64,000 bases of DNA, from NCBI GenBank assembly GCA_027314915.1, contig DAHUZZ010000001.1, positions 124,001-188,000 on the forward strand, read 5' to 3'. The position numbers and the translations under genes were made by a program. Under the pieces are notes generated by a model. That model saw only the letters and a list, made by a program, of their open reading frames with translations, was not told the DNA's origin and searched no databases. Below are positions 18,520-26,674 of this stretch, piece after piece. Source of the DNA: Thermoplasmata archaeon (GTDB lineage: Archaea > Thermoplasmatota > Thermoplasmata > Lutacidiplasmatales > UBA184). Each line of letters opens with the position of its first letter. The first letter of the stretch is position 1.

Positions 18520-19685
18520 TCTCGGGGAACGCGGCCCAGGCCCACGCGGCCCGGCTCGCGCGGGTCCAGGTGGTCTCGGCCTACCCCATCACGCCCCAGA
18601 CGACGATCGTGGAGACGATCGCCGACTTCGTGGCCTCGGGCGAGCTCCCCGCGCAGTACGTCAAGGTCGAGTCCGAGCACAGCGCGCTCCAGTGCGTCCT
18701 CAGCGCCTCCGCCCTCGGCGCCCGCACCTACACGGCCACCTCGAGCCAGGGGCTCCTGCTCATGCACGAGGTGCTCCACTGGGCGGCGGGGATGCGCGCC
18801 CCGATCGTCATGGGCGTGGTGAACCGGGCGGTCGCGCCGCCCTGGTCGCTCGGCTCCGACCACGCGGACACCATGAGCCAGCGCGACACCGGCTGGATCC
18901 AGTTCTACGCGGAGAGCAACCAGGAGGTCCTCGACACGGTCCTCCTCGCCTACCGGCTCGCGGAGGACCCGGCGGTGCGGCTCCCCGCGATGGTCGCCGA
19001 GGACGCCTTCTACCTCTCGCACACCTTCGAGCCCGTCGAGATCCCGTCCGCCGGGGAGGTGGACCGGTTCCTGCCGCCGCGCGACGCGCGGGCGGTCCTC
19101 GTCCCCGGGCGGGGCCTCCGGTTGGGCTCCTTCACCGGACCGGTCGAGTACGTCCAGTTCCGCCGCCAGGTCGCGGACGCGATGGAGCGGGTCCCGGCGG
19201 TCCTCCGGAACGTCGAGCGGGAGTTCGAGGAGATCACCCACCGGCACCACGGCGGGCCGCTCTCCACCTACCGGACCGACGACGCGGACACCGTGCTCGT
19301 CACGATGGGCACGGCGACCACCACCGCCCGCGGCGTGGTGGACCAGCTCCGGGCCGAGGGGCACCGGGTGGGGCTCGCCAAGCTGCGCGTCTTCCGCCCG
19401 TTCCCGGCGGAGGAGCTGCGGGCGCTCGCCGACTCGGTGGGCCGGATGGGCGTCCTCGACCGGAGCTTCACCTTCGGGGAGCACGGCGCGGCGGCGACCG
19501 AGGTCCGGGGGGCCCTCTACGGGGCGCCCCGGAGGCCCTCCGTCTCGAGCTACCTCGGCGGCCTCGGGGGGCGGGACATCACCCCGGGGCTCGTCCGGAA
19601 GGTCTACCGGTCCCTCGAGTCGGGCGGCTCGGAGCTCCCGACCTGGGTGGACCTCCTGCCCGAGGAGGCGCCGGCCCATGGCTAA
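18504..19685 (+). CDS. porA: 2-oxoacid:ferredoxin oxidoreductase alpha subunit
   Basis: Subunit of 393 residues with the pyrimidine-binding and transketolase C-terminal domains of the POR alpha chain. Diagnostic blocks are SAYPITPQTTIVETIADF near the start, the EHSALQCVLSASALGARTYT helix, SSQGLLLMHEVLHWAAGMR, and later VLVTMGTATTTARGVVDQLR. The length is like four-subunit pyruvate enzymes. The ATG at 18504 lies inside porGD and the stop overlaps porB by 8 bases, so stoichiometric translation is likely. Confidence 0.93.
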   Translation: MGRQVISGNAAQAHAARLARVQVVSAYPITPQTTIVETIADFVASGELPAQYVKVESEHSALQCVLSASALGARTYTATSSQGLLLMHEVLHWAAGMRAPIVMGVVNRAVAPPWSLGSDHADTMSQRDTGWIQFYAESNQEVLDTVLLAYRLAEDPAVRLPAMVAEDAFYLSHTFEPVEIPSAGEVDRFLPPRDARAVLVPGRGLRLGSFTGPVEYVQFRRQVADAMERVPAVLRNVEREFEEITHRHHGGPLSTYRTDDADTVLVTMGTATTTARGVVDQLRAEGHRVGLAKLRVFRPFPAEELRALADSVGRMGVLDRSFTFGEHGAAATEVRGALYGAPRRPSVSSYLGGLGGRDITPGLVRKVYRSLESGGSELPTWVDLLPEEAPAHG

Positions 19686-20577
19686 GCTCACGATCCCCGC
19701 GGAGGAGTACATGTACCCGGGCCACGCGGCGTGCCCGGGCTGCGGGGCGGCGCTCGCCATGCGGCTCCTGCTCAAGGGGCTCGGGCCCCGCACGATCGTG
19801 TCGATGCCGGCCTGCTGCTGGACCGTCATCGCGACGCCGTATCCCACGACCGCGCTCGCGACCGGCCTGCTCGACCACCCCATCGAGGCGACCGGCGCGT
19901 CGATCTCCGGACTCCGGGCGGCGGCGGACGCGATGGGCCTCAAGGACCTGGAGATCGTGGGATTCGCCGGGGACGGCGGGACCGCCGACATCGGCCTCCA
20001 GTCGCTGAGCGGGATGCTCGAGCGCCGGACCGACGCGATCTACGTGATGTACGACAACGAGGCGTACATGAACACCGGGATCCAGCGCAGCGGATCGACC
20101 CCGGCCGGGGCCTGGACGACCACGACCCCGGTGGCCGGCGCGAGCCACGGGAAGCCCGAGCCGAAGAAGGACGTGATGGGCATCGTGCGGGCCCACCACC
20201 CGGTCTACGCGGCCACCCTGAACCCGAGCTTCCCGGAGGACTTCCTGCGGAAGGTCGAGCGGGCGCGGGGCCTCCACGGTCCGCGGTTCCTCCACGTCTT
20301 CTCGCCGTGCCCGCCGGGCTGGAAGTACTCCTCCGAACGGACGATCGAGCTCGGACGGCTCGCCACCGACTCCGGCATCTTCCCGCTGTACGAGGTCGGG
20401 GAGGACGGCGTCCTGAGCATCACGCGCCGGGGCGGCGCGCTCAAGCCGGTGGCCGAGTACTTCCGGGCCCAGGGCCGGTTCGCCCACCTGACCGAGGCCG
20501 AGATCGCGGCGATCCAGGCGGCGGCGCGGGCGAACTGGGAGCGGCTCCTCCGCCTCGCGACGCCCCCGCCCGCCTGA
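19678..20577 (+). CDS. porB: 2-oxoacid:ferredoxin oxidoreductase beta subunit
   Basis: TPP-binding subunit of 299 residues. The thiamine diphosphate motif is GFAGDGGTADIGLQSLSG followed after about 20 residues by YDNEAYMNTG. The cysteines ACPGCGAALAMR near residue 20 and the later CPPGWKYSSE cysteine are those that hold the proximal 4Fe-4S cluster in POR beta chains. It converts 2-oxoacid and CoA to acyl-CoA, CO2 and reduced ferredoxin together with the alpha and gamma-delta chains. Convergent with the histidine kinase gene 28 bases further on. Confidence 0.94.
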   Translation: MAKLTIPAEEYMYPGHAACPGCGAALAMRLLLKGLGPRTIVSMPACCWTVIATPYPTTALATGLLDHPIEATGASISGLRAAADAMGLKDLEIVGFAGDGGTADIGLQSLSGMLERRTDAIYVMYDNEAYMNTGIQRSGSTPAGAWTTTTPVAGASHGKPEPKKDVMGIVRAHHPVYAATLNPSFPEDFLRKVERARGLHGPRFLHVFSPCPPGWKYSSERTIELGRLATDSGIFPLYEVGEDGVLSITRRGGALKPVAEYFRAQGRFAHLTEAEIAAIQAAARANWERLLRLATPPPA

Positions 20578-20605
20578 GCTCCCGGCGCCGTTCGCCGCGG
20601 GCAGC

Positions 20606-22057
20606 CTACTCCGCCCGGCGCCGCTTCGGCGCGAGCGGGAGGAGGACCTGGAACACCGCGCCGCCCTCCGCCGCGTTGTGGGCGCTGATGCTCCCCTCGT
20701 GCGCCTGGACGATCCCGTGGCAGATGGCGAGCCCGAGCCCCGTGCCCCTCCCCTCGGGCTTCGTCGTGAAGAAGGGCTCGAAGATGTGGGGGAGCACCGC
20801 CTCCGGGATGCCGGGGCCGGAGTCCCGGACCTCGATCTCGGCGGCGCCGTCGCCGGAGCGGACCGAGATCCGGAGCCGGCCGGTGCCCTCCATCGCCTCG
20901 TAGGCGTTGTTGAGGAGGTTCGTCATGACCTGGGTGAGCTGGCCCCGGTCCCCGCGGATCATCACGGGGAGCTCGGGGTAGATCTCCGAGACCTCGACCT
21001 CCGCCGACTGCTTGCCCTTGAGGAAGCCGACCGACTCCCGGACGACCGAGGTGAGGTCGAGGTCGGTCACGTTCGGCTCGTTGCGGCGGGCGAAGTCGAG
21101 CAGCCCCCGGACGATCCGGGCCGCGACGTCCACCTGCGAGGCGATCGTCTCGACCCGGGACCGGATCCACGGGTCGCCGGTGCGGCGGAGGATGCTCTCG
21201 GTGACGAGCATCACGTTCGCGAGCGGCGTGTTGATCTCGTGGGCGACGCCGGCGGCGAGCTGGCCCACCGAGGCGAGCTTGTCCGCGTGGGAGGCCGAGC
21301 GCTGCCACGCCTTGAGCTCCGCGAGATCGACCGCGACGCCGACGTAGTGGGTCGTCGCGCCCGCCTCGTTGCGCACGGCGGTGATCGTGAGGAAGACCGG
21401 CCGCTCGTTGCCGAACCGGTCCCGGTTCGTGAGCTCCCCCGACCAGTGGCCCTTCTGCGGGTCCAGGAGGTCCGCCCACATCCGCTGGTAGAAGTCGAGG
21501 GCGGTCCCCTTGCTGCGGACGATGTTCGGCCGCTTGCCGAGCAGCTCCTTCCGTTGGAAGCCGTAGATCCGCTCGAAGGCGGGGTTGACGTCGACGATCA
21601 CGCCGCTCCGGTCGGTGATCTCGATGGCGTTCGCGGAGCTCAGGTAGGACTCGTAGTAGAGCCTCGCCCGCTCGTGCTCCCGGAACCGCGAGGTGGAATC
21701 GGAGACCAGGAGCAGCGCCCGGGCGCCCGTCCCGTCGCGCCCGGGGAGCGGACGGACCTCGAGGTCGAGGTACACCCCGCCCGGCCCCTCCCGGTACCGC
21801 GCGGGCACCGACTCGAACGAGGCGGCCTCGCCCCGGAGGATCGCGGCGTCGATGGCCGCCCGGACCGGCGGGCCGAGCGACCCGGTCTCCTCCGCGAGCG
21901 CGTGGAGGTCCTGCCCGAGGAGCGCGGGGGTCCGCCCCGTCGCCGCGAAGAACGCCGGGTTGGCCCAGACGATCCGCCCGGGCGCCTCGATCACCGCGAG
22001 CCCGACGCTCGCGCGATCGACCACGGCGGCGAACAGGTCGGGCGGGGGCTCCTCCAT
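20606..22057 (-). CDS. PAS-domain sensor histidine kinase
   Basis: Soluble kinase of 483 residues with no membrane segments. Two PAS domains (about 5-125 and 130-250; the second has ITDRSGVIVDVNPAFERIYG) are followed by HisKA with the phospho-acceptor in VAHEINTPLANV and an HATPase domain (NLLNNAYEAMEG, VRDSGPGIPE, GRGTGLGLAI). It should sense a cytoplasmic cue such as redox or a small ligand. A TATA-like box at 22079-22088 lies 27 bases from the ATG, indicating a leaderless mRNA. The likely partner is the receiver-domain regulator at 22627-23694 on the same strand. Confidence 0.9.
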   Translation of the reverse strand: MEEPPPDLFAAVVDRASVGLAVIEAPGRIVWANPAFFAATGRTPALLGQDLHALAEETGSLGPPVRAAIDAAILRGEAASFESVPARYREGPGGVYLDLEVRPLPGRDGTGARALLLVSDSTSRFREHERARLYYESYLSSANAIEITDRSGVIVDVNPAFERIYGFQRKELLGKRPNIVRSKGTALDFYQRMWADLLDPQKGHWSGELTNRDRFGNERPVFLTITAVRNEAGATTHYVGVAVDLAELKAWQRSASHADKLASVGQLAAGVAHEINTPLANVMLVTESILRRTGDPWIRSRVETIASQVDVAARIVRGLLDFARRNEPNVTDLDLTSVVRESVGFLKGKQSAEVEVSEIYPELPVMIRGDRGQLTQVMTNLLNNAYEAMEGTGRLRISVRSGDGAAEIEVRDSGPGIPEAVLPHIFEPFFTTKPEGRGTGLGLAICHGIVQAHEGSISAHNAAEGGAVFQVLLPLAPKRRRAE

Positions 22058-22078
22058 CCGGCCTCCGAACGCCGGGCC

Positions 22079-22088
22079 GATTCAAAAC
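22079..22088 (-). promoter_or_regulatory. TATA-like box of the histidine kinase gene
   Basis: GTTTTGAATC on the minus strand, centre 27 bases upstream of the ATG at 22057. The spacing equals the usual TBP-site to start-site distance, so the mRNA is probably leaderless. Confidence 0.55.
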
Positions 22089-22163
22089 CCCGTCCGTCCC
22101 CCCTTCCGGGGTGGAGCCGGCTTGACCTACGTCTCAAGTGGGGGCCGGAGCTGGACGTTGTGC

Positions 22164-22604
22164 ATGCCCTTCGCCGAACCCCCCCCGCCGCGCATCCTCA
22201 TCATCGCGGAAACGCCGAGCTTGGCCTCGGCGCTCGAGGAGCTGATCCGGTCCTCGGGCGACCCCGTGGAACAGGTCCAGGACGCCGGTGCCGCGGTCCG
22301 CCGGTGCGCCGCCCGGGACCCTCCGCCGCTCCTCCTGGCCGCCTCGAACACCCACCACTGCGAGAGCGTCCTCCGGTGGCGCGAGGGCGCGCTCGGCCCC
22401 TGCCACCTGATCGTCGTGGGATCGCGCGACCCGGGGCTCCACTCGTCGAACGGGCTCCACATCGTCCCGCTGCCGCTCGTGCCCCGGGAGTTCCTGCGGC
22501 TCCTGGAAGGGTTGCTCGCGGACTCCGACCGGGACCGGCCGGGCCCGGACGGCCCCACGGGCCCCGTCGCGTTGCCCTCGCTCGAGCCCGCCTACCGACG
22601 GTAG
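22164..22604 (+). CDS. Small receiver-like protein, degenerate
   Basis: Protein of 146 residues starting MPFAEPPPPRILIIAE; a TTG two codons earlier is also possible. The first strand and helix (RILIIAETPSLASALEELI) and the alternating hydrophobic pattern (LLLAAS, HLIVVGS, LHIVPLPLVPREFLRLLEG) resemble a response-regulator receiver fold, but the acidic pair after strand 1 and the phospho-Asp after strand 3 are missing. It could be a pseudo-receiver acting as a protein-interaction module. It sits between a histidine kinase and a response regulator, both on the other strand. The tail is Pro-Gly rich. Family assignment is tentative. Confidence 0.6.
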   Translation: MPFAEPPPPRILIIAETPSLASALEELIRSSGDPVEQVQDAGAAVRRCAARDPPPLLLAASNTHHCESVLRWREGALGPCHLIVVGSRDPGLHSSNGLHIVPLPLVPREFLRLLEGLLADSDRDRPGPDGPTGPVALPSLEPAYRR

Positions 22605-22626
22605 CCGCTCGGCCCCCGGGGCGGGG

Positions 22627-23694
22627 TCATCCGCCGGCCGGGGCGCGCGGCGGGCCCCGGGCGGGCCGGAACAGCAGGGTCGAACCGCTCCGCCCGCCCA
22701 GGCTGGCCTCGATCCCGCGGAGCGCGGAGGCGGCCCGCTGCCCGGAGTCGGTCAGCTGGTACTCCTCGTCCACGTGGGCGATGAGCCCCTCCTCCGAGAG
22801 CCGGTGGACGTGGAAGGACATCTTCGGCGAGTCGTCGAGGTCCGCCGCCCGCATGAGGTGGCTGAACGAGGTCGGCCCCTCGGCGAGCCGCCGGAGGATG
22901 CGGCGCCGGATCGGGTTCGAGAGCGCCTCCAGGGTGCCGTGGACCACCGTCGTGCTCAGCGCCGAGGTGATCGCCTCGGCCTGGGCCGCCGGCAGCCGCG
23001 AGGGATCGAACCCGATCGCCAGCACGCCCCGGTCCTTGAGGAGCTCCCGGAGCCCGGCGATCCACGCGACGATGTCCTCGGTGCGGTGCCCCGCGAGGGC
23101 GTGCTCGGCGTGGGCGAGCACGACGCCCACCCGGGGGCGTCCCTCGAGGAAGGCCTCCACCTGCGTCCGGAGCCGGGCGGGGTTGCGGCCGTCGAACTCG
23201 AGGAACACGGTCCCGGCGGGGAGCCCCTTGGGGGCGGGGGCCGGCGCCGCGAGGAGCACCGGGAGCTTCTCGTCGATGGCCAGCTCCCGGACGATCTCGA
23301 GCGGCTGCCCGGAGGTGAACCGGGGGCCGGCGTAGCGGAGCTGCTCGGCGGCCAGGTCGAGGACCTTGCGGACCTGGTCGGTCCGGAACGGCTTCGCGAT
23401 GTAGTCGAACGCGCCGAGCTTCATCGCCTCGACCGCCGTCGAGACGGTGCCGTAGCCGGTCACCACGATGACGTACTGGCGGGGCCAGCGCTCCCGGATC
23501 GCCCGCAGGAGATCGAGGCCGCTCTGGCGGGGCATCTTCAGGTCCGTGAAGACCAGGTCGAACTCCTCGCCCTCGAGCGCCTCGAGGGCCTTCCCGACGG
23601 AGCCGACCGCTTCGACGGTGTGGCCCTCGTCGCCGAGGAACGAGGAGAACTCGTCGCGGAAGACGACGTCGTCGTCCACCACCAGCAGGTGCAC
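22627..23694 (-). CDS. Response regulator: receiver, DUF835-like domain, HTH
   Basis: Protein of 355 residues in three parts. Residues 1-120 are a complete receiver: LLVVDDD, phospho-Asp in LVFTDLKMPRQSG, VVTGYG and KPF. Residues about 155-240 (GTVFLEFDGRNPARLRTQV, RVGVVLAHAEHA, DRGVLAIGFDP) resemble DUF835, an archaeal signalling domain. Residues about 250-330 form an ArsR-like winged helix (LEALSNPIRRRILRRLAEG, SFHVHRLSEEGLIAH). It should be a DNA-binding output of the nearby PAS kinase. The start is a GTG at 23694, supported by a TATA-like box 27 bases upstream; the codon is then the first base or so of the mRNA. Confidence 0.87.
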   Translation of the reverse strand: MHLLVVDDDVVFRDEFSSFLGDEGHTVEAVGSVGKALEALEGEEFDLVFTDLKMPRQSGLDLLRAIRERWPRQYVIVVTGYGTVSTAVEAMKLGAFDYIAKPFRTDQVRKVLDLAAEQLRYAGPRFTSGQPLEIVRELAIDEKLPVLLAAPAPAPKGLPAGTVFLEFDGRNPARLRTQVEAFLEGRPRVGVVLAHAEHALAGHRTEDIVAWIAGLRELLKDRGVLAIGFDPSRLPAAQAEAITSALSTTVVHGTLEALSNPIRRRILRRLAEGPTSFSHLMRAADLDDSPKMSFHVHRLSEEGLIAHVDEEYQLTDSGQRAASALRGIEASLGGRSGSTLLFRPARGPPRAPAGG

Positions 23695-23716
23695 GCAGGG
23701 GCTAGCTCGCGGGGGG

Positions 23717-23725
23717 GTTTTATCC
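23717..23725 (-). promoter_or_regulatory. TATA-like box of the response-regulator gene
   Basis: GGATAAAAC on the minus strand, centre 27 bases from the GTG at 23694. It decides that GTG as the start and implies a leaderless transcript. Confidence 0.55.
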
Positions 23726-23802
23726 TGCCGGGTGGGGCGGCCGGGCGGCCCGGTACCGGGCCGGCGGGGCCCGGGGGCTCCGCGCGGGCCGGAGCGCTCG
23801 GT

Positions 23803-24408
23803 TCAGGCGCGGGAACCGGAGGCGGGCCCGGACCCCGACGGCGCCGGGGAGCTCGGCGCGCCGTTGCGCCGGAACTCGGCGATCCTCGCCCAGCCGGGGA
23901 ACCTCCGCTCGACGAGGTAGTCGACGCTCCACCGGCTCGGCCCGTGGGCGGAGTTGATGACGATCAGCGCCGCGAACAGCAGGGCGTAGACCGCCCCCGT
24001 ACCGATGTCGGTGCTCGCCGGCCCGTAGGGGCCGCCGAACCCCTCCGGGACCGCCCAGATGAACAGGCTGAGCAGCATCCCGCACAGGTAGGCGGTCTTG
24101 CGGGCGAACCCGAAGACGAGGGCGAGCCCGAGCAGCAGCTCCAGGCTGCCGATCATGTAGACCCAGAACGCGGGATCCCCGCTCGTGGCGTTCGCCCAGA
24201 AGGTGAACCAGCCCTGGAGCCAGGCCGGCTGGCCCTGACCGCTGATCATCCCGTTGAACTGGTCGACGAAGCCGGGCGCGAACTTGAGCGCCCCGTCGAT
24301 CAGCCAGACGGCCCCGAGGATGATCCGGAAGAGCGACTTGAGCACGGTGGTGTTCCGCACGACCCAGCCTTCGGACGTCGTGGGCGCGACTGCTGCTGTC
24401 TCGGCCAT
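23803..24408 (-). CDS. DoxX-family membrane protein
   Basis: Membrane protein of 201 residues with four predicted helices (SLFRIILGAVWLIDGALKF, FWVYMIGSLELLLGLALVF, a short third around YLCGMLLSLFIWAV, AVYALLFAALIVI). It belongs to the DoxX/DoxD superfamily, whose members include subunits of archaeal thiosulfate:quinone oxidoreductase and many uncharacterised redox-linked proteins. A TATA-like box at 24436-24444 gives it its own promoter with a leader of a few bases. The next gene upstream on the same strand is another DoxX-type protein fused to a cupredoxin, so the two may act together at the membrane. Substrate is unknown. Confidence 0.8.
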   Translation of the reverse strand: MAETAAVAPTTSEGWVVRNTTVLKSLFRIILGAVWLIDGALKFAPGFVDQFNGMISGQGQPAWLQGWFTFWANATSGDPAFWVYMIGSLELLLGLALVFGFARKTAYLCGMLLSLFIWAVPEGFGGPYGPASTDIGTGAVYALLFAALIVINSAHGPSRWSVDYLVERRFPGWARIAEFRRNGAPSSPAPSGSGPASGSRA

Positions 24409-24435
24409 GGACCCACCGGACGAGGAGGTCTGCGA

Positions 24436-24444
24436 TGATATTAG
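24436..24444 (-). promoter_or_regulatory. TATA-like box of the DoxX gene
   Basis: CTAATATCA on the minus strand, centre 32 bases from the ATG at 24408. AT-rich island in the 75-base gap between the two DoxX-type genes. Confidence 0.5.
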
Positions 24445-24483
24445 GGCGAGGTAAACTGCTCCTGACCCCGCGCTCCGGCGCGG

Positions 24484-25695
24484 TCAGGTGACCGTCATGA
24501 CCCCGGTCATGTAGCCCGGGACCCCCATCGGCGGCCCCGAGAAGCCGTGCGTGCCGCACGGGGCGGTGCAGAGCCACGCGAAGGACCCGGTGCCGTGGAG
24601 GTCCACCGAGAAGGTGACGGTGGACTCGCCGGGCAGGATCACGTTGAGCCCGAGCGCGGGGATCGTGAAGGTGTGGGCCGCGTTCGCGGGGCTCACGACG
24701 CTCCGGGGGGTGCCGTTCACCGACTCGGTGCCACCGACCGTCCCCGTGACGTTGCAGGTGCAGCCGTTCCACACCATGGGGGTATCCTGGTCGAGGATGG
24801 TGAAGTCCACCACGCCGGCCGGGACCGTGAAGTTGGCCGGGGAGTACTGCGCGAGCCCGTTCCGCGGATTGACCACGATCGTGAGGTACATCTGGGACGG
24901 GACGCCGGCGCTCGGCGCGCCCGGGGCGACCGCGCTCCCGTAGTAGGCCGCGGCGAAGGCACCCAGGACGACGAGGACGGAGACGACGGCCACGGTGTTG
25001 TAGAACCGCTGGTCGCTCCGGGCCAGCACCGGCCGGGGCTCCGGGCGGGGTCGGGGGATCGCCGTGCAGCCGGGGACCTCGGACGCCGGGGGGACGTCCG
25101 TCCCCACGATGTGGGGGGAGGCGAGCCACTGGGAGAGCCGGGGAAGGCGGGCGCGCCCGGTCGTCCAGATCCAGTGGTCGATCGCGACGTACTGGCCGGC
25201 GCCCCCGGCGAAGAGGATGAGGTAGATCAAGAGGTAGAGGGGGTGGGGTCCCACGTCGGTGCCGGTCCCGTTGAGCGCGAACGTGCTCCCGAACTGGGTG
25301 ATGAGGAAGAACGCGGACGCGATCTCCCCCACGAAGCACGCGAGCCGGGTGGTGAACCCGGCAAGGAAGGCGAAGGCCAGGTAGCCGGTCAGGAACGCGA
25401 GCCCCCAGGCGAAGAGGACCGGGTGCGCGGACACGTAGCCGGCGAACCACGGGCCGCCCAGGGTCGAGGACTCGAACCCCGCGGCGGCGTTCTTGAAGTG
25501 CGAGAAGAACCCGTTGCTCGGCGCGAGGATGAACAGGAGGTTCAGCGACCAGACGATGCCGATCCCGACCCGGAGGAGGTCGAGCGACATCCCCTTGGGA
25601 TCCGCCCGCCAGAGGCTCGACAGCCGGGCGTAGAGGCCCCTCCGGGAGCCCCCGCCGGGCCCCGGTCCGCCCGCGGGATCGGAGGCCGCGGTCAC
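24484..25695 (-). CDS. DoxX-like membrane domain fused to a cupredoxin domain
   Basis: Protein of 403 residues. Residues about 35-190 contain four to five membrane helices with the DoxX-like arrangement (LLRVGIGIVWSLNLLFIL, AFLAGFTTRLACFVGEIASA). A further helix at about 232-252 anchors a C-terminal domain that is outside the cell if topology follows the family. That domain has a copper site like blue-copper proteins: His in AAHTFTI and then WLCTAPCGTHGFSGPPM, giving Cys, His and Met ligands plus an extra Cys; PANFTVPAGVVDFTI is the usual first strand. It resembles sulfocyanin-type domains. The start GTG at 25695 is the first in frame. A membrane electron-transfer role is inference. Confidence 0.78.
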   Translation of the reverse strand: MTAASDPAGGPGPGGGSRRGLYARLSSLWRADPKGMSLDLLRVGIGIVWSLNLLFILAPSNGFFSHFKNAAAGFESSTLGGPWFAGYVSAHPVLFAWGLAFLTGYLAFAFLAGFTTRLACFVGEIASAFFLITQFGSTFALNGTGTDVGPHPLYLLIYLILFAGGAGQYVAIDHWIWTTGRARLPRLSQWLASPHIVGTDVPPASEVPGCTAIPRPRPEPRPVLARSDQRFYNTVAVVSVLVVLGAFAAAYYGSAVAPGAPSAGVPSQMYLTIVVNPRNGLAQYSPANFTVPAGVVDFTILDQDTPMVWNGCTCNVTGTVGGTESVNGTPRSVVSPANAAHTFTIPALGLNVILPGESTVTFSVDLHGTGSFAWLCTAPCGTHGFSGPPMGVPGYMTGVMTVT

Positions 25696-25886
25696 GCGGG
25701 GCCGACCCCCCCGGGTCGCAGCGGCTGCACCCGTTCCTCCACGGACCTACCCCAGGTTCGCCCGGGCCTTCAACCCTCCCGGGGTCCCCCGGGCGTACCC
25801 CGAGCCCCCGAAGCGGGTCCCGGTCGGCCAACCGGGCGAGCCCGGAGGCCCTCGCGGAGGATCGATCCCCGGGCGCCCGCCGGCCG

Positions 25887-26672
25887 CTACGCCGGGGTCG
25901 GGTCCGGCCGGAGCTCGGCCTGCGCGATGTAGGCGCAGGTGAGGACGAGGAGCGCGAGCGCGAAGAGGAGGGGCACGAGGATCGCCGTGCCGAGCCCGAC
26001 GGGGTTCGAGGACGAGGCGAGCGGTCCGGCGCTCGCGAGGTGCCCGCCGATCTGGCGGAGGTAGTACACCACGGTGAGCTGCTTGAGGGGCCCGGGGAGC
26101 ACCGGCACGAAGGTCTCCCAGAAGAACCCGTAGATGAGCCCGAGGACGAGCGCCTGCCGGGTGAGGAGCCCCAGGAGGAGGAAGAAGGCGCCGTAGGCGA
26201 GGACGGCGACCACCGTCGTCGTGACGAGGGTGGCGGCGAGCCCGTCCAGGCTCACCTGCGGCCCCGCGTTGAACACGATGGCGAACGCCGGTCCGAGGAG
26301 CGCCGCGGGCAGGAGGAAGAGGAGCGCCGCGAGGACGAAGCCGGCGAACTTCCCCACGACGAGCGTCCATCGCGGGAGGCTCCGCATCACCGGGTAGACG
26401 ATGGTGTCGTCCTCGATCTCGCCGCGGAGGAGGCCGCTGCCCATCACGAGGCAGACCAGGAGGAGCAGGACCGGGAGGAACAGCGCCGAGTAGAGCTCCT
26501 CGCTCGCCGCCACCAGGTCGATGCCGGTGCGGTGCCCCGAGGCGACCGCGAGCACGAGGAGCGGGAAGACGGCGGAGACCAGGAGGAGGCCGATGGGACG
26601 CCGCCCGTTCAGGGAGGAGCGGAGCGTCGCCCCGGCGACCGCACCGATCCGGTCGAGGGCGCCGCCGGGCAC
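25887..26672 (-). CDS. ABC-2 type exporter permease
   Basis: Membrane protein of 261 residues with six hydrophobic segments (for example LLLVSAVFPLLVLAVA, ALFLPVLLLLVCLVMGSGLL, FFLLLGLLTRQALVLGLIY). The motif GSGLLRGEIEDDTIVYPVMRS, after the second helix, is the ABC-2 family hallmark. The frame is open far upstream, but the GTG at 26672 follows the ATPase stop by two bases and is the natural start. It is the last gene of a four-gene minus-strand operon of two exporter pairs. Substrate is unknown. Confidence 0.82.
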   Translation of the reverse strand: MPGGALDRIGAVAGATLRSSLNGRRPIGLLLVSAVFPLLVLAVASGHRTGIDLVAASEELYSALFLPVLLLLVCLVMGSGLLRGEIEDDTIVYPVMRSLPRWTLVVGKFAGFVLAALLFLLPAALLGPAFAIVFNAGPQVSLDGLAATLVTTTVVAVLAYGAFFLLLGLLTRQALVLGLIYGFFWETFVPVLPGPLKQLTVVYYLRQIGGHLASAGPLASSSNPVGLGTAILVPLLFALALLVLTCAYIAQAELRPDPTPA

Positions 26673-26674
26673 GA

